A stretch of DNA of 64,000 nucleotides from assembly GCF_000341105.1 (NCBI RefSeq), contig NZ_ANBB01000037.1:62001-126000 (forward strand). The letters run 5' to 3'. Below are positions 31,312-43,679 of this stretch, one piece after another. The DNA is from Nocardiopsis potens DSM 45234. GTDB taxonomy: Bacteria > Actinomycetota > Actinomycetes > Streptosporangiales > Streptosporangiaceae. The first letter of the stretch is position 1. Every line of letters begins with the position of its first letter. Below the pieces are notes generated by a model. The model searched no databases, was not told the DNA's origin, and saw only the letters and a program-made list of their open reading frames with translations. The position numbers were made by a program, and so were the translations under genes.

Positions 31312-31623
31312 CTGCTCGGGACCTCGGCCTCCAGGGAATCGGCGCGTTCGAAAGGAAAGAACCGCACGTGCATTGGGTCAGTGCTCCACTGTATGCGTCC
31401 TTTGCCGGTTTCGGGGCCGTGCGGCCGCGATGGGGGGTGGGCGGGCCGCGGACGCCGCGGGCCTGCCGGAGATCGTACGTCGCCGCACCGCCCATGGGTA
31501 GCCCCGGCGGTGCGCCGCGCGACCCGCGGAACCGCGCCCCCGCGCGCGATCCGCTCCCCGACCGAACCGTACTATGACCCGCGCCACATGTGCGGCCGGT
31601 CGGGGAGCGCGGTCAGCGGCGGG
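31312..31623. other. Gene-free spacer
   Basis: About 310 bp between two minus-strand genes. It should hold the promoter of the 29224-31311 gene (AAGGAAAGAA-type purine stretch at 31348-31357 on the plus strand; a TACAGT -10-like hexamer on the minus strand near 31389-31394). No gene or hairpin is evident. Confidence 0.5.
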
Positions 31624-32049
31624 TCACGCGGAGGCCAGGGCCGGCACCGCCTCGGGCGGGACCGGCAGCCCGGCCGCGTTGCCCGGGTTGACGGCCAGGC
31701 CGACCCCCTCGGGGAGCACCTGGGCCAGGTCGCGGGCGTCCAGCACCGCGCAGGGGATGTCCCCGCTGCGCTGCTCGTACTGCTCCTGCGAGGTGAAGAC
31801 CGGGATGAACACCGCGCCGTCGAGCTCCAGCGAGGGCAGTGCGACGGCGCCGTCCTCCTCCCGCCGGCCCGACCCCTCGGGCACCGGCACCCACACCCGG
31901 CCCGCGCCGAGCGCCTCCAGGAAGGCCGCGTCGGGCGCGGTGTCCTCCGGGTCCTCCCGGTCGGCCTCCAGGACCCGCAGGAGGGCCTGCTCGACGGGGT
32001 TGGCGGGGAACCCCGGGCCGTAGCCGGCCGGGGAGTCGTGGCTGGTCAT
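31624..32049 (-). CDS. SseB N-terminal domain protein
   Basis: 141 aa with the SseB pattern: NPVEQALLRVLEAD, RVWVPVP, FIPVFTSQEQYEQ and GVGLAVNPGNAAGLPVP. Members occur singly or in tandem in actinobacteria, with unknown function. Start ATG 32049. Confidence 0.85.
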   Translation of the reverse strand: MTSHDSPAGYGPGFPANPVEQALLRVLEADREDPEDTAPDAAFLEALGAGRVWVPVPEGSGRREEDGAVALPSLELDGAVFIPVFTSQEQYEQRSGDIPCAVLDARDLAQVLPEGVGLAVNPGNAAGLPVPPEAVPALASA

Positions 32050-32329
32050 GCTGGACGGATCCGTTCCTTCCCGGGGGCCGCGCCAGGTCACGGTAGGGAC
32101 CTGCGCCGGTCTCGGTCGGGATTCACTCCCGCCCCCGGCGGATACGCGGCGGTATGCTTGTCGGGCACGCCGTACCCCCGTCCCTCGCCTCCGACACCTG
32201 GTCGCCGGTGTCGCGCGAGGCACACAGGCGGCGCTCCCAGCCCCGCGCACCGTCGGCGGAAGCGGCGTGCCCCGCGCAGCCGTGCGGGGCGACGACCGGC
32301 CCGACGATCGACCAGCACGATGGGTAGAA

Positions 32330-33178
32330 GTGACTGACCTGGAGATGAACCCCCCAGGAAGAGCGCAGGCGGAGAGCCCGGCGGTCATCCGCTCGTACAT
32401 GGCGATCGGCGACAGCCTCACCGAGGGACTGGAGGACGTGGGTCCCGACGGCGGCTACCGGGGGTTCGCCGACCGGCTCGCCGAGCACCTCGCCGAGGGA
32501 GTCCCGGGGTTCCGCTACGCCAACCTCGCCGTCCGCGGCCGCCGGATGCGCCACATCGCCGGCGAGCAGCTCGACTCGGTCCTGGAGCAGCGCCCCGACC
32601 TGGTCACCGTGCACGCCGGCGGCAACGACGTGCTGCGCCCCAACGCCGACCTGGACGGGCTCGCCGGCCGGCTGGAGGAGGCCGTGCGGCGGATGCGCGC
32701 GGCCGGGGTCCGCGTGGTCCTGCTCTCCGGGCACGACACCGGCTGGGTGCCGGTGCTGCGCATCTACCGGGGGCGGATCGCGGTGTTCAGCATGCACCTG
32801 CGGGCCATCGCCGAGCGCACCGGCTGCGACATCGTCGACCTGTGGTCCATGGCGGCGCTCAACGACCCGCGGGCCTGGAGCGAGGACCGGCTGCACTTCA
32901 ACGGGGAGGGCCACCGCATCGTCGCGGCCCGGATCGCCGAGCTCCTCGGCCGCCCGATGGGCCCGCGCGAGCTCTGGGCCGACCCGTGGGACACCCCCAC
33001 CGAGCGGCTCCCCAAGATCCTGCGCCGCCGCGAGCACCGCCGCTGGGCGCGGACGTACCTGGTGCCCTGGCTGGGCCGGCGCGCCCTGGGCCGCTCCTCC
33101 GGCGACGGCCGCCTCCCCAAGCGCCCGCACCTGGAGGAACTCGCCCCCCGCGACGAGACCGAACCGCCCCGCGACTGA
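32330..33178 (+). CDS. SGNH/GDSL hydrolase
   Basis: 282 aa from GTG 32330 (ATG 32345 is possible). Catalytic Ser in AIGDSLTEG, oxyanion Gly and Asn in HAGGNDVLR and the Asp/His pair in DRLHFNGEGH. No signal peptide, so a cytoplasmic esterase or lipase-like enzyme. The C-terminal stretch LVPWLGRRALGRSSGDG is typical of an actinobacterial subfamily; the natural substrate is unknown. A strong terminator follows. Confidence 0.9.
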   Translation: MTDLEMNPPGRAQAESPAVIRSYMAIGDSLTEGLEDVGPDGGYRGFADRLAEHLAEGVPGFRYANLAVRGRRMRHIAGEQLDSVLEQRPDLVTVHAGGNDVLRPNADLDGLAGRLEEAVRRMRAAGVRVVLLSGHDTGWVPVLRIYRGRIAVFSMHLRAIAERTGCDIVDLWSMAALNDPRAWSEDRLHFNGEGHRIVAARIAELLGRPMGPRELWADPWDTPTERLPKILRRREHRRWARTYLVPWLGRRALGRSSGDGRLPKRPHLEELAPRDETEPPRD

Positions 33179-33234
33179 GCGGCCCCCGGCCGCCCTGCAC
33201 CCGCCCGCGTCGCGCGGCACCGGGAACCGCGAAG

Positions 33235-33269
33235 AAGGGCGGACCGGGGGGTCTCCCCGGTCCGCCCTT
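33235..33269 (+). terminator. Terminator of the SGNH hydrolase gene
   Basis: Perfect 15-bp stem (33235-33249 / 33255-33269) with a 5-nt loop, then a pyrimidine run TTCTCTCC. The remaining 250 bp up to fabF hold nothing recognisable. Confidence 0.85.
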
Positions 33270-33522
33270 TCTCTCCGTGCCAGGGAGGGGCGGTCAGGTG
33301 CAGCACCGTTGAGTGAATCCCAGCGTTCCTCGAATCATCGGGAAGCGCCGGTGAAATCCCCAGCAGTCGCCGGCCCCGCTGCGCCGGCCGTGCGCGCCGG
33401 CGCCGCCCGGCTCCTCTCCGGTGACGCTGCGCACCACGTCGGGGCCGGTGACGAAGACCCTGCCGCGCTCGGATCCCCGGGCACGGGGACGGGGCGGCGC
33501 GGGTCCGGCGGGTCCGGCCGGG

Positions 33523-34755
33523 TCAGACCCGGCGGAAGGCCACGGCGACGTTGTGCCCGCCGAAGCCGAACCCCTCGTTGATCGCGGCCACCGTGTCGGC
33601 GGGCAGGTCGCGCGGCTTGTCCCGGACGATGTCCACCACGACCTCGGGGTCGAGCTCGTCGATGTTGATCGTCGGCGGGATGCGGCCCTCGTGCAGCGCC
33701 AGCACCGTGGCGATGGACTCGACGGCGCCGGCGCCGCCCAGCAGGTGCCCGGTCATGGACTTGGTGGAGGTGACCGCCACCCGGTCGGCCGCGGCGTCGC
33801 CCAGCGCGCGCCGGATCGCCACGGTCTCGCCGACGTCGCCCGCCGGCGTCGAGGTGGCGTGCGCGTTGACGTGCGTGATCTCCTCGGGGCGCAGCCCGGA
33901 GTCGTCCAGCGCCGCGCGGATCGCGCGGACCTGGCCGTCGGGGTCCGGGGAGACGATGTCGTGGGCGTCGGCGGAGTAGCCGGCGCCGGCCGCGACCGCG
34001 TACACCCGGGCGCCGCGGGCCGCGGCGTGCTCGGCGGACTCCAGCACCAGGATCCCGGCGCCCTCGCCCATGACGAAGCCGTCCCGGGAGGTGGCCCAGG
34101 GCCGCGAGGCGCCGGCCGGGTCGTCGTTGTTGGTGCTCAGCGCGCGCATCGAGGCGAACGAGGCGATGTTCAGCGGGTGGATCGCGGCCTCGGTGCCGCC
34201 GGCGATGACGATGTCGGCGCGGCCGGAGCGGATCAGCCGGATCGCGTCGGCGACCGCCTCGGCGCTGGACGCGCAGGCGCTGACCGGCGCGTGCGCCGCG
34301 GCGCGGGCGGTGAACTCCAGGGAGACCGCGGCCACCGGGCTGTTCGGCATCAGCATCGGCACGGTGAAGGGCGACACGCGCCGCCAGCCCTTCTCCCGGA
34401 ACGTGTCGTACTGCTCGAGGATGGTGAGGATGCCGCCGATGCCGCTGGAGACGACGGCGCCCAGGCGCAGCGGGTCGACCTCGGGGGCGCCGGCGTCCTG
34501 CCAGGCCTCCTTGGCGGCGACCAGCGCGAACTGCTGGGTGCGGTCGAGCCGGCGCAGCCGCGCGCGCGGGAAGAGTTCCGCGGGGTCCTGAGCGGCGCGC
34601 CCGGCGATGCGGACGGGCAGCTCCTCGGCCCACTCCTCGTCGATGGTGGTGATTCCGGACCGGCCTTCGAGGAGGGCGGACCAGGTCGAGGCGACGTCAC
34701 CCCCCACAGGGGTGGTGGCGCCGAGGCCAGTGACGACGACTTCGGTGGTGCTCAT
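33523..34755 (-). CDS. fabF: Beta-ketoacyl-ACP synthase II
   Basis: 410 aa. Condenses acyl-ACP with malonyl-ACP in type II fatty-acid synthesis. Cys-His-His triad: VSACASSAEA (Cys near 165), VNAHATSTPAGD (His near 303) and STKSMTGHLLGGAGA (His near 340); also NEGFGFGGHN. Last gene of fabD-fabH-acpP-fabF. Confidence 0.96.
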   Translation of the reverse strand: MSTTEVVVTGLGATTPVGGDVASTWSALLEGRSGITTIDEEWAEELPVRIAGRAAQDPAELFPRARLRRLDRTQQFALVAAKEAWQDAGAPEVDPLRLGAVVSSGIGGILTILEQYDTFREKGWRRVSPFTVPMLMPNSPVAAVSLEFTARAAAHAPVSACASSAEAVADAIRLIRSGRADIVIAGGTEAAIHPLNIASFASMRALSTNNDDPAGASRPWATSRDGFVMGEGAGILVLESAEHAAARGARVYAVAAGAGYSADAHDIVSPDPDGQVRAIRAALDDSGLRPEEITHVNAHATSTPAGDVGETVAIRRALGDAAADRVAVTSTKSMTGHLLGGAGAVESIATVLALHEGRIPPTINIDELDPEVVVDIVRDKPRDLPADTVAAINEGFGFGGHNVAVAFRRV

Positions 34756-34881
34756 CGGCCTTTATCGCCCTTCGGGTCTCGTCGGTCGGTTCCGGCCGCG
34801 GTGCGGCCGGCCGGGGGATGCGGCGGCGGTCCGGGCCGCGGAGGCGCGGGGAGCGCCGCCGCGGCCCCGCCGCGGCCGCGC

Positions 34882-35124
34882 CTACTTCTGGATGAAGTTG
34901 ATGACGTCCTGGACCGTCTTGAGGTCCTTCAGCTGGTCGTCGGGGATCTCGCTGCCGAACTTGTCCTGAGCGGCGACGGCGATCTCCACCATCGACAGGG
35001 AGTCGATGTCGAGGTCGTCGACGAAGCTCTTCTCGGGGGTCACGTCGGCGGCCGGAACACCGGCGATCTCGTCGATGATCTCGCCGAGACCCTCGAGGAT
35101 CTCCTTCTCGCTGTGCTGCGCCAT
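34882..35124 (-). CDS. acpP: Acyl carrier protein
   Basis: 80 aa acidic protein with the phosphopantetheine attachment Ser in LDIDSLSMVE (S42), a slight variant of the DSL motif. Third gene in the fab operon, between fabH and fabF, so the dedicated fatty-acid ACP. Confidence 0.97.
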   Translation of the reverse strand: MAQHSEKEILEGLGEIIDEIAGVPAADVTPEKSFVDDLDIDSLSMVEIAVAAQDKFGSEIPDDQLKDLKTVQDVINFIQK

Positions 35125-35178
35125 GGTGTCGCTTTCTCCTTAGTTCGTTCTCTCACCGGGGGCGGGGCCCGCGGTGGG

Positions 35179-36144
35179 TCAGGGGATGCGCAGGACCTGG
35201 GCCGCGTAGGTCAGGCCGGCGCCGAATCCCAGGGTGAGCACGGTGCTCCCCGAGGGCAGCTCCCCGCGTTCGGTCATCCGGGCGATGGCCAGCGGAATGG
35301 ACGCGGACGAGGTGTTGCCAGCGGAGACGATATCGCGGGCGACGACCGCCTGCGGCGCTCCGAGCCTGCGCGCGATCGACTCCACGATCCGCAGGTTGGC
35401 CTGGTGCGGGACGAACGCGGTCAGCTCCGCCGGGTCCACCCCCGCCCGCTCCAGCGCCTCCAGCGCGACCTTGTACAGCTCGGTGGTGGTCCACCGGAAC
35501 ACCGCCTGGCCCTCCTGGTAGAGGTAGCGGTGCTCGCGCAGGTAGATCTTGTCGGCCCGCTCGCCGGAGCTGCCCCACACCACGGGGCCGACGGCGTCCT
35601 CCTCGGCGGCCGAGACCACCGCGGCGCCCGCGCCGTCGGCGAAGATCACGCAGGTGGAGCGGTCGTCCCAGTCCACCCAGTCGGAGAGCTTCTCCGAGCC
35701 GATCACCAGCACGTTGCGGGCCGAGCCGCCGCGGACCGCGTCGGCGGCGATGCCCAGCGCGTAGCAGAAGCCGGCGCAGGCGGCGTTGACGTCGAAGGCG
35801 CCCGGCGCGGTGATGCCCAGCTTCGCGGCGACGCTCGCCGAGGCGTTGGGGATCTGGTCCTGCTGGGTGCAGGTGGCGACGATGACCAGGTCGATGTCGT
35901 CCGGGGAGAGGCCGCCGGCCGCCAGCGCCTTGCCGCCGGCGGCGACCGCCATGCTCACCACGGTTTCGGCGGGGCCGGCGATGCGGCGCTCGGCGATCCC
36001 GACCCGGCTGCGGATCCACTCGTCGGAGGTGTCCACCCGCTGGGCGAGGTCGTCGTTGGTGACCACGTTGGCGGGCTGGTACTCGCCGAAGGAGACCAGG
36101 CGCGCGCCGCGGGGGCGGTCGGTGCGGCCGCTGTCGTTACTCAT
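35179..36144 (-). CDS. fabH: Beta-ketoacyl-ACP synthase III
   Basis: 321 aa. Starts fatty-acid chains from acyl-CoA primers; in actinomycetes usually branched. Catalytic Cys123 in NAACAGFCYAL, His in FVPHQANLRI and Asn in SAGNTSSASIP. The start codon overlaps the 3' end of fabD by 8 bp. Confidence 0.97.
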   Translation of the reverse strand: MSNDSGRTDRPRGARLVSFGEYQPANVVTNDDLAQRVDTSDEWIRSRVGIAERRIAGPAETVVSMAVAAGGKALAAGGLSPDDIDLVIVATCTQQDQIPNASASVAAKLGITAPGAFDVNAACAGFCYALGIAADAVRGGSARNVLVIGSEKLSDWVDWDDRSTCVIFADGAGAAVVSAAEEDAVGPVVWGSSGERADKIYLREHRYLYQEGQAVFRWTTTELYKVALEALERAGVDPAELTAFVPHQANLRIVESIARRLGAPQAVVARDIVSAGNTSSASIPLAIARMTERGELPSGSTVLTLGFGAGLTYAAQVLRIP

Positions 36145-37099
36145 CGGAGGGGCCTTCCACGAGGACGGCGTCGCCGGAGTGCTTCGCGACGAGCTCCTTC
36201 GCCCGCTCGAGGTCGTCCGGCGTCTTGACGGCCAGCAGCTCCACGCCGCGCAGGGCGCGCTTGGCCAGCCCGGTGAGCGTCCCCGCCGGGGGGAGCTCGA
36301 TGATCGCGGTGACGCCCAGGTCCGCCAGCGTCTGCGTGCAGGCGTCCCAGCGGACCGGGGAGCTGATCTGGGAGACCAGCCGGTCCAGGTACTCGCCGCC
36401 GGACTCCACCACCGCGCCGTCGCGGTTGGAGAGCAGCCGGGTCCGCGGGTCGGCGGCGCCGACCCGGCCGGCGACCTCCCGCACCCGCTGCACCGCCGGG
36501 GCCATGTGCTCGGTGTGGAACGCGCCGGCCACCGACAGCGGGCGCAGCCGCGCCCGGGCCGGGGGCTCCTCGGCGAAGGCGGCCAGCCGCTCCAGGGTGC
36601 CGGCGGCGACGATCTGGCCGGAGCCGTTGTCGTTGGCGGGGGTCAGCCCGGCGGCCTCGATCGCGGCCAGCACCTCGGCGCGGTCGCCGCCGAGCACCGC
36701 GGTCATCCCGGTGGCGGTCGCCGCGGCGGCCTCGGCCATGCCCCGGCCGCGCTCGGCGACCAGGGCGAGCGCGTCCTCGGGGGAGAGCACGCCGGCGAGC
36801 GCGGCGGCGGTGAACTCCCCGACGCTGTGCCCGGCGACCGCGTCGGCCCTGGCGGCCGCGGTCTCCAGGTCGCCGAAGAGCGAGACGGCGGCCGCCATGC
36901 CGGCGCTGACGAGGAGGGGCTGGGCCACCGCGGTGTCGCGGATCTCGTCCGCGTCCGCGGTGGTGCCGTAGCGCACCAGGTCCAGCCCGGCCACCTCGGA
37001 CCACGCGGCGAAGCGCTCGGCCATGCCGGGCGCCTCCAGCCACGGGGAGAGGAAGCCGGGTACCTGGGCGCCTTGGCCCGGAGCAACGATTACAAGCAC
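36137..37099 (-). CDS. fabD: Malonyl-CoA:ACP transacylase
   Basis: About 320 aa. Loads malonate onto ACP. Active-site Ser in AVAGHSVGEF, His in VAGAFHTEHM, N-terminal IVAPGQGAQVPGF. Start uncertain between GTG 37099 and GTG 37108; AGGGCAGG lies upstream. First gene of the fab operon, divergent from the FasR-type regulator. Confidence 0.95.
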   Translation of the reverse strand: MLVIVAPGQGAQVPGFLSPWLEAPGMAERFAAWSEVAGLDLVRYGTTADADEIRDTAVAQPLLVSAGMAAAVSLFGDLETAAARADAVAGHSVGEFTAAALAGVLSPEDALALVAERGRGMAEAAAATATGMTAVLGGDRAEVLAAIEAAGLTPANDNGSGQIVAAGTLERLAAFAEEPPARARLRPLSVAGAFHTEHMAPAVQRVREVAGRVGAADPRTRLLSNRDGAVVESGGEYLDRLVSQISSPVRWDACTQTLADLGVTAIIELPPAGTLTGLAKRALRGVELLAVKTPDDLERAKELVAKHSGDAVLVEGPSDE

Positions 37100-37289
37100 G
37101 ACAACCACCCTGCCCTGTAGGACATCACCAGTTGGATGAGGAGCATGACGAAGTTTAGGAGAGACCGCTTGTCGGACTTCTACAACATAGGGGCGGTTAG
37201 GCACCTGATCGGGGCCGGATGTGACCGGGGTCGCGCACTCGGCGGGTGCGGAGTGCGCCGTTCTTCCGGCGGGATGCCACTCTGGGAGC

Positions 37290-38543
37290 GTGAGCACTGG
37301 ATCCGCTGATCAGAACGAACACGACCAGGAGAACGGGCGCCCCGCGGAGGAGGGCCCGGAGGCCGGCGCCGTGCGTGCGGCGACCGTGCAGCGCCTGGAG
37401 CGGGCCATGGGCGCGCTGGGCACCGCCGCCGTGGCGCGGATGGAGAGCCGGCTGTCCTGGTTCCGCAGGATGTCGGCGGAGGACCGCTCCTGGGTGGGGC
37501 TGGTCGCCCAGTCCGGGGTGGCGGCCTTCGTCGACTGGTTCAAGAACCCGGAGCGGGGCCGGCCCGCGATCACCGTCGAGGTCTTCGGCACCGCCCCGCG
37601 CGAGCTGACCCGCTCGGTCACCCTGCAGCAGACCGTCGACATGATCCGGGTCGTCATCGACGTGGTGGAGAACCAGGTGGAGGAGCTGGCCGCGCCCGGC
37701 GGCGAGCAGCAGCTGCGCGAGGCGGTGCTGCGCTACACCCGGGAGGTGGCGTTCAGCTCGGCCAAGGTGTACGCGCGCGCCGCCGAGGCGCGGGGCGCCT
37801 GGGACGCCCGGCTGGAGGCGCTGATCGTCGACGCGCTGCTGCACGGGGACCGGGACGAGGGGCTGCAGACCTGGGGGTCGGCGCTGCGCTGGACCCGCAC
37901 CCCGGTGATCGCGATCGCCGGCCACGCCGGCGAGGACGGAGAGGCGGTCCTGGAGGACCTGCGCAACGCCGCGCGCCGGTCCGGCCACGACGTGATCGCC
38001 GGGCTCCAGGGCGACCGGGTGGTCGCGGTGCTCGGGGTGAACGAGAAGGACGTCCGCGACGACGGGGTGTCGGCGGCGGTCACCGAGCCGCTGACCGAGC
38101 TGTTCGGGCCCGGCCCGGTGGTGGTCGGCCCGCCGGTCGGCGAGCTGCCCCGGGCCGGCGCGTCGGTGCGCGCCGCGGTGAGCGGGCTGCGCGCCGCGGT
38201 GGGCTGGCCGGACGCGCCCCGCCCGGCGCTCGCCGAGGACCTGCTGCCGGAGCGGGCGCTGCAGGGCGACCCGAGCGCCCGGACCCAGCTGGTGGAGGAG
38301 ATCTACAAGCCGCTGCGCGGGGCCGGGTCGCCGCTGCTGGACACCCTCTCGGTCTACCTGGAGCACGCCTCCTCGCTGGAGTCGACGGCGCGGATGCTCT
38401 TCGTCCACCCGAACACGGTGCGCTACCGGCTGAGCCGGATCGCGGAGCTGACCGGGCACATGCCGGCCGACGGCCGCGGGTCGTTCGTGCTCCGCATCGC
38501 GGTCACCCTGGGCAGGCTCGCGGAGACCGGCGAGGAGCCCTGA
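37290..38543 (+). CDS. fasR: FasR-type (PucR C-terminal HTH) activator of fatty-acid synthesis
   Basis: 417 aa. The C-terminus carries the PucR-type helix-turn-helix (LEHASSLESTARMLFVHPNTVRYRLSRIAELTG). The central region is a GGDEF-like regulatory module of the CdaR family. Next to fabDHPF, as for FasR (SCO2386) of Streptomyces coelicolor, which activates that operon; orthology is inferred from position and architecture. GTG 37290 chosen after GGGAG. The fabD promoter and FasR sites should lie in 37100-37289, but I could not identify a known box. Confidence 0.88.
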   Translation: MSTGSADQNEHDQENGRPAEEGPEAGAVRAATVQRLERAMGALGTAAVARMESRLSWFRRMSAEDRSWVGLVAQSGVAAFVDWFKNPERGRPAITVEVFGTAPRELTRSVTLQQTVDMIRVVIDVVENQVEELAAPGGEQQLREAVLRYTREVAFSSAKVYARAAEARGAWDARLEALIVDALLHGDRDEGLQTWGSALRWTRTPVIAIAGHAGEDGEAVLEDLRNAARRSGHDVIAGLQGDRVVAVLGVNEKDVRDDGVSAAVTEPLTELFGPGPVVVGPPVGELPRAGASVRAAVSGLRAAVGWPDAPRPALAEDLLPERALQGDPSARTQLVEEIYKPLRGAGSPLLDTLSVYLEHASSLESTARMLFVHPNTVRYRLSRIAELTGHMPADGRGSFVLRIAVTLGRLAETGEEP

Positions 38544-38920
38544 CGCCCCGGTGGTACGGGGCCGTGCCGCGGACCGCGGACCGCGGAGCGAAGGGGCGAT
38601 CGGGCCCACCGGAATCTCCCGGAATGTGGGGTGAACGGCGGAACGCGACGGTTGCCCCGCACGTTGTGACGGGGGAGGATGGGGGCGGTGCCGCGGAGCG
38701 GCGTCCCTCCCGGTGGGGCGGGGTTCGCGGTGCCCGAGGCATCGGTGCCGACGGTGTGATGCGGGCCGCTCCGGCGAACGCGCTCCCGGGGGTGAACCCC
38801 TTGCCGGGCGCGGGCGTCTCCTCCCCGGAGGCGGACGCGGGGTCAGGATTCGGGGCGGGCACCGGTCCGCCGCCGAAGAAGTCGGAACTCAGGCGGTGTG
38901 GGGGCATTGCGGTGAGAAAG

Positions 38921-39781
38921 ATGAGCGCGGAGCCGGTGAAGCGGCTGTACCGCGAAGCGGTCGATGCGGTCATGGCGCCCGACGAGGCCGGGAGGCTCTG
39001 GCGCACGGTCCTGGTCTGCCTGCCCGCCCCGATCCCGATACTGGCCCTGGTCGCCCTGGCGGTGGGCGGCGGCTGGTCGGCCGCGGGCGTGTGGATCCTG
39101 GCGTCGGTCTCGGTCGCGGTGGCGGCGCTGCTGCTGGCCGCCGTGGTCCAGCCGTCGCCGCTGCCCGAGGGGCTGTCCACCGGCGCCTCGGTGCGCCGGT
39201 CGCTGCACCGCTACCGCCAGATCACCTCGCTGCGCCTCGCGCTCGGCCTGGTCCCGGTCGCGGTCGGCGCCGGCTGCTCCATCGCCGGCGGCGGACTGCT
39301 GCCGCTCGCGGCGGCGATGGCGCTGTCCTGGCCGCAGCTGGCCCTGGCCGCGCCGACCTTCTTCTCCATCACCCGCGCGCGCCGCGCGATGGAGGCCTGG
39401 GGGACCAAGGCCTACCTGTGGGCCGCCCTGGCGCAGCCCGCCCCGGTCGAGTGGCCGGTGCTCACCCCCACCGCGGCCTGGATCCGCGCCCGCCTGGACG
39501 CCCGCCGCACCGGGGGCGCGCAGCCGCCCGCCGAGGCGGCCGGGCCCGCCGCCGAGCCGGGCGAGGAGCCCGACGACGAGGCCGAGGCCGCGACCGGCCT
39601 GCCCACCCGGCTGGCCGCGCCCAGCGCCGCCCGGCAGGAGCCGGCCGACCTGGTCCCCGGCTTCCCGGTGCAGGACCCGGCCACGGCCACCGGGCCGCGC
39701 CCGATCGTGCGCGCCCCGGCCCCGGCCCGCCGCCCGCTGCGCCCGCTCCGCCGCGACCGCAGGTCCAAGACGAAGCGCTGA
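38921..39781 (+). CDS. Hypothetical membrane protein
   Basis: 286 aa, not recognised. Hydrophobic spans at about residues 33-52, 57-77, 105-125 and 128-148, then a hydrophilic Pro/Ala/Glu-rich tail ending in many Arg residues. ATG 38921 follows GAGAAAG. The open frame extending upstream to 38564 looks like shadow sequence. Confidence 0.7.
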   Translation: MSAEPVKRLYREAVDAVMAPDEAGRLWRTVLVCLPAPIPILALVALAVGGGWSAAGVWILASVSVAVAALLLAAVVQPSPLPEGLSTGASVRRSLHRYRQITSLRLALGLVPVAVGAGCSIAGGGLLPLAAAMALSWPQLALAAPTFFSITRARRAMEAWGTKAYLWAALAQPAPVEWPVLTPTAAWIRARLDARRTGGAQPPAEAAGPAAEPGEEPDDEAEAATGLPTRLAAPSAARQEPADLVPGFPVQDPATATGPRPIVRAPAPARRPLRPLRRDRRSKTKR

Positions 39782-39820
39782 CCCGCCCGGCCGCTCCGCG
39801 CCGGAGGGCCTGCGCGCACC

Positions 39821-39853
39821 CCGCCCGGCCGCTCGCCCCGAGCGGCCGGGCGG
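39821..39853 (+). terminator. Terminator after the 38921-39781 gene
   Basis: Perfect 14-bp GC stem (39821-39834 / 39840-39853) with a 5-nt loop. Confidence 0.75.
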
Positions 39854-39945
39854 CGGCCGTTCGGGCCGGCCCGTTCGGGGGTAGGCCCCGGTGAGCGCGG
39901 GCCCCGATCCGCCCGCGCCGGGGACGAGGGCTCAGGAGGACCGCG

Positions 39946-43554
<3,609 letters not shown>

Positions 43555-43679
43555 CCCGCCCGCGCCCGCACCGCCCACGGGACGGGCGGATCCCCAGCGC
43601 CCCGGCGACCTTTCCGCCGGACGCGTCGGTCGGGCACGGCGAAGGAAGGCACAGCAAAGGAAGGCACAGCGAGGGTAGG

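Noticed and set aside
36137-37297. Longer fabD from 37297
   Set aside because: The extra N-terminus is unlike FabD and would cover the fabD/fasR promoter region and the fasR start.
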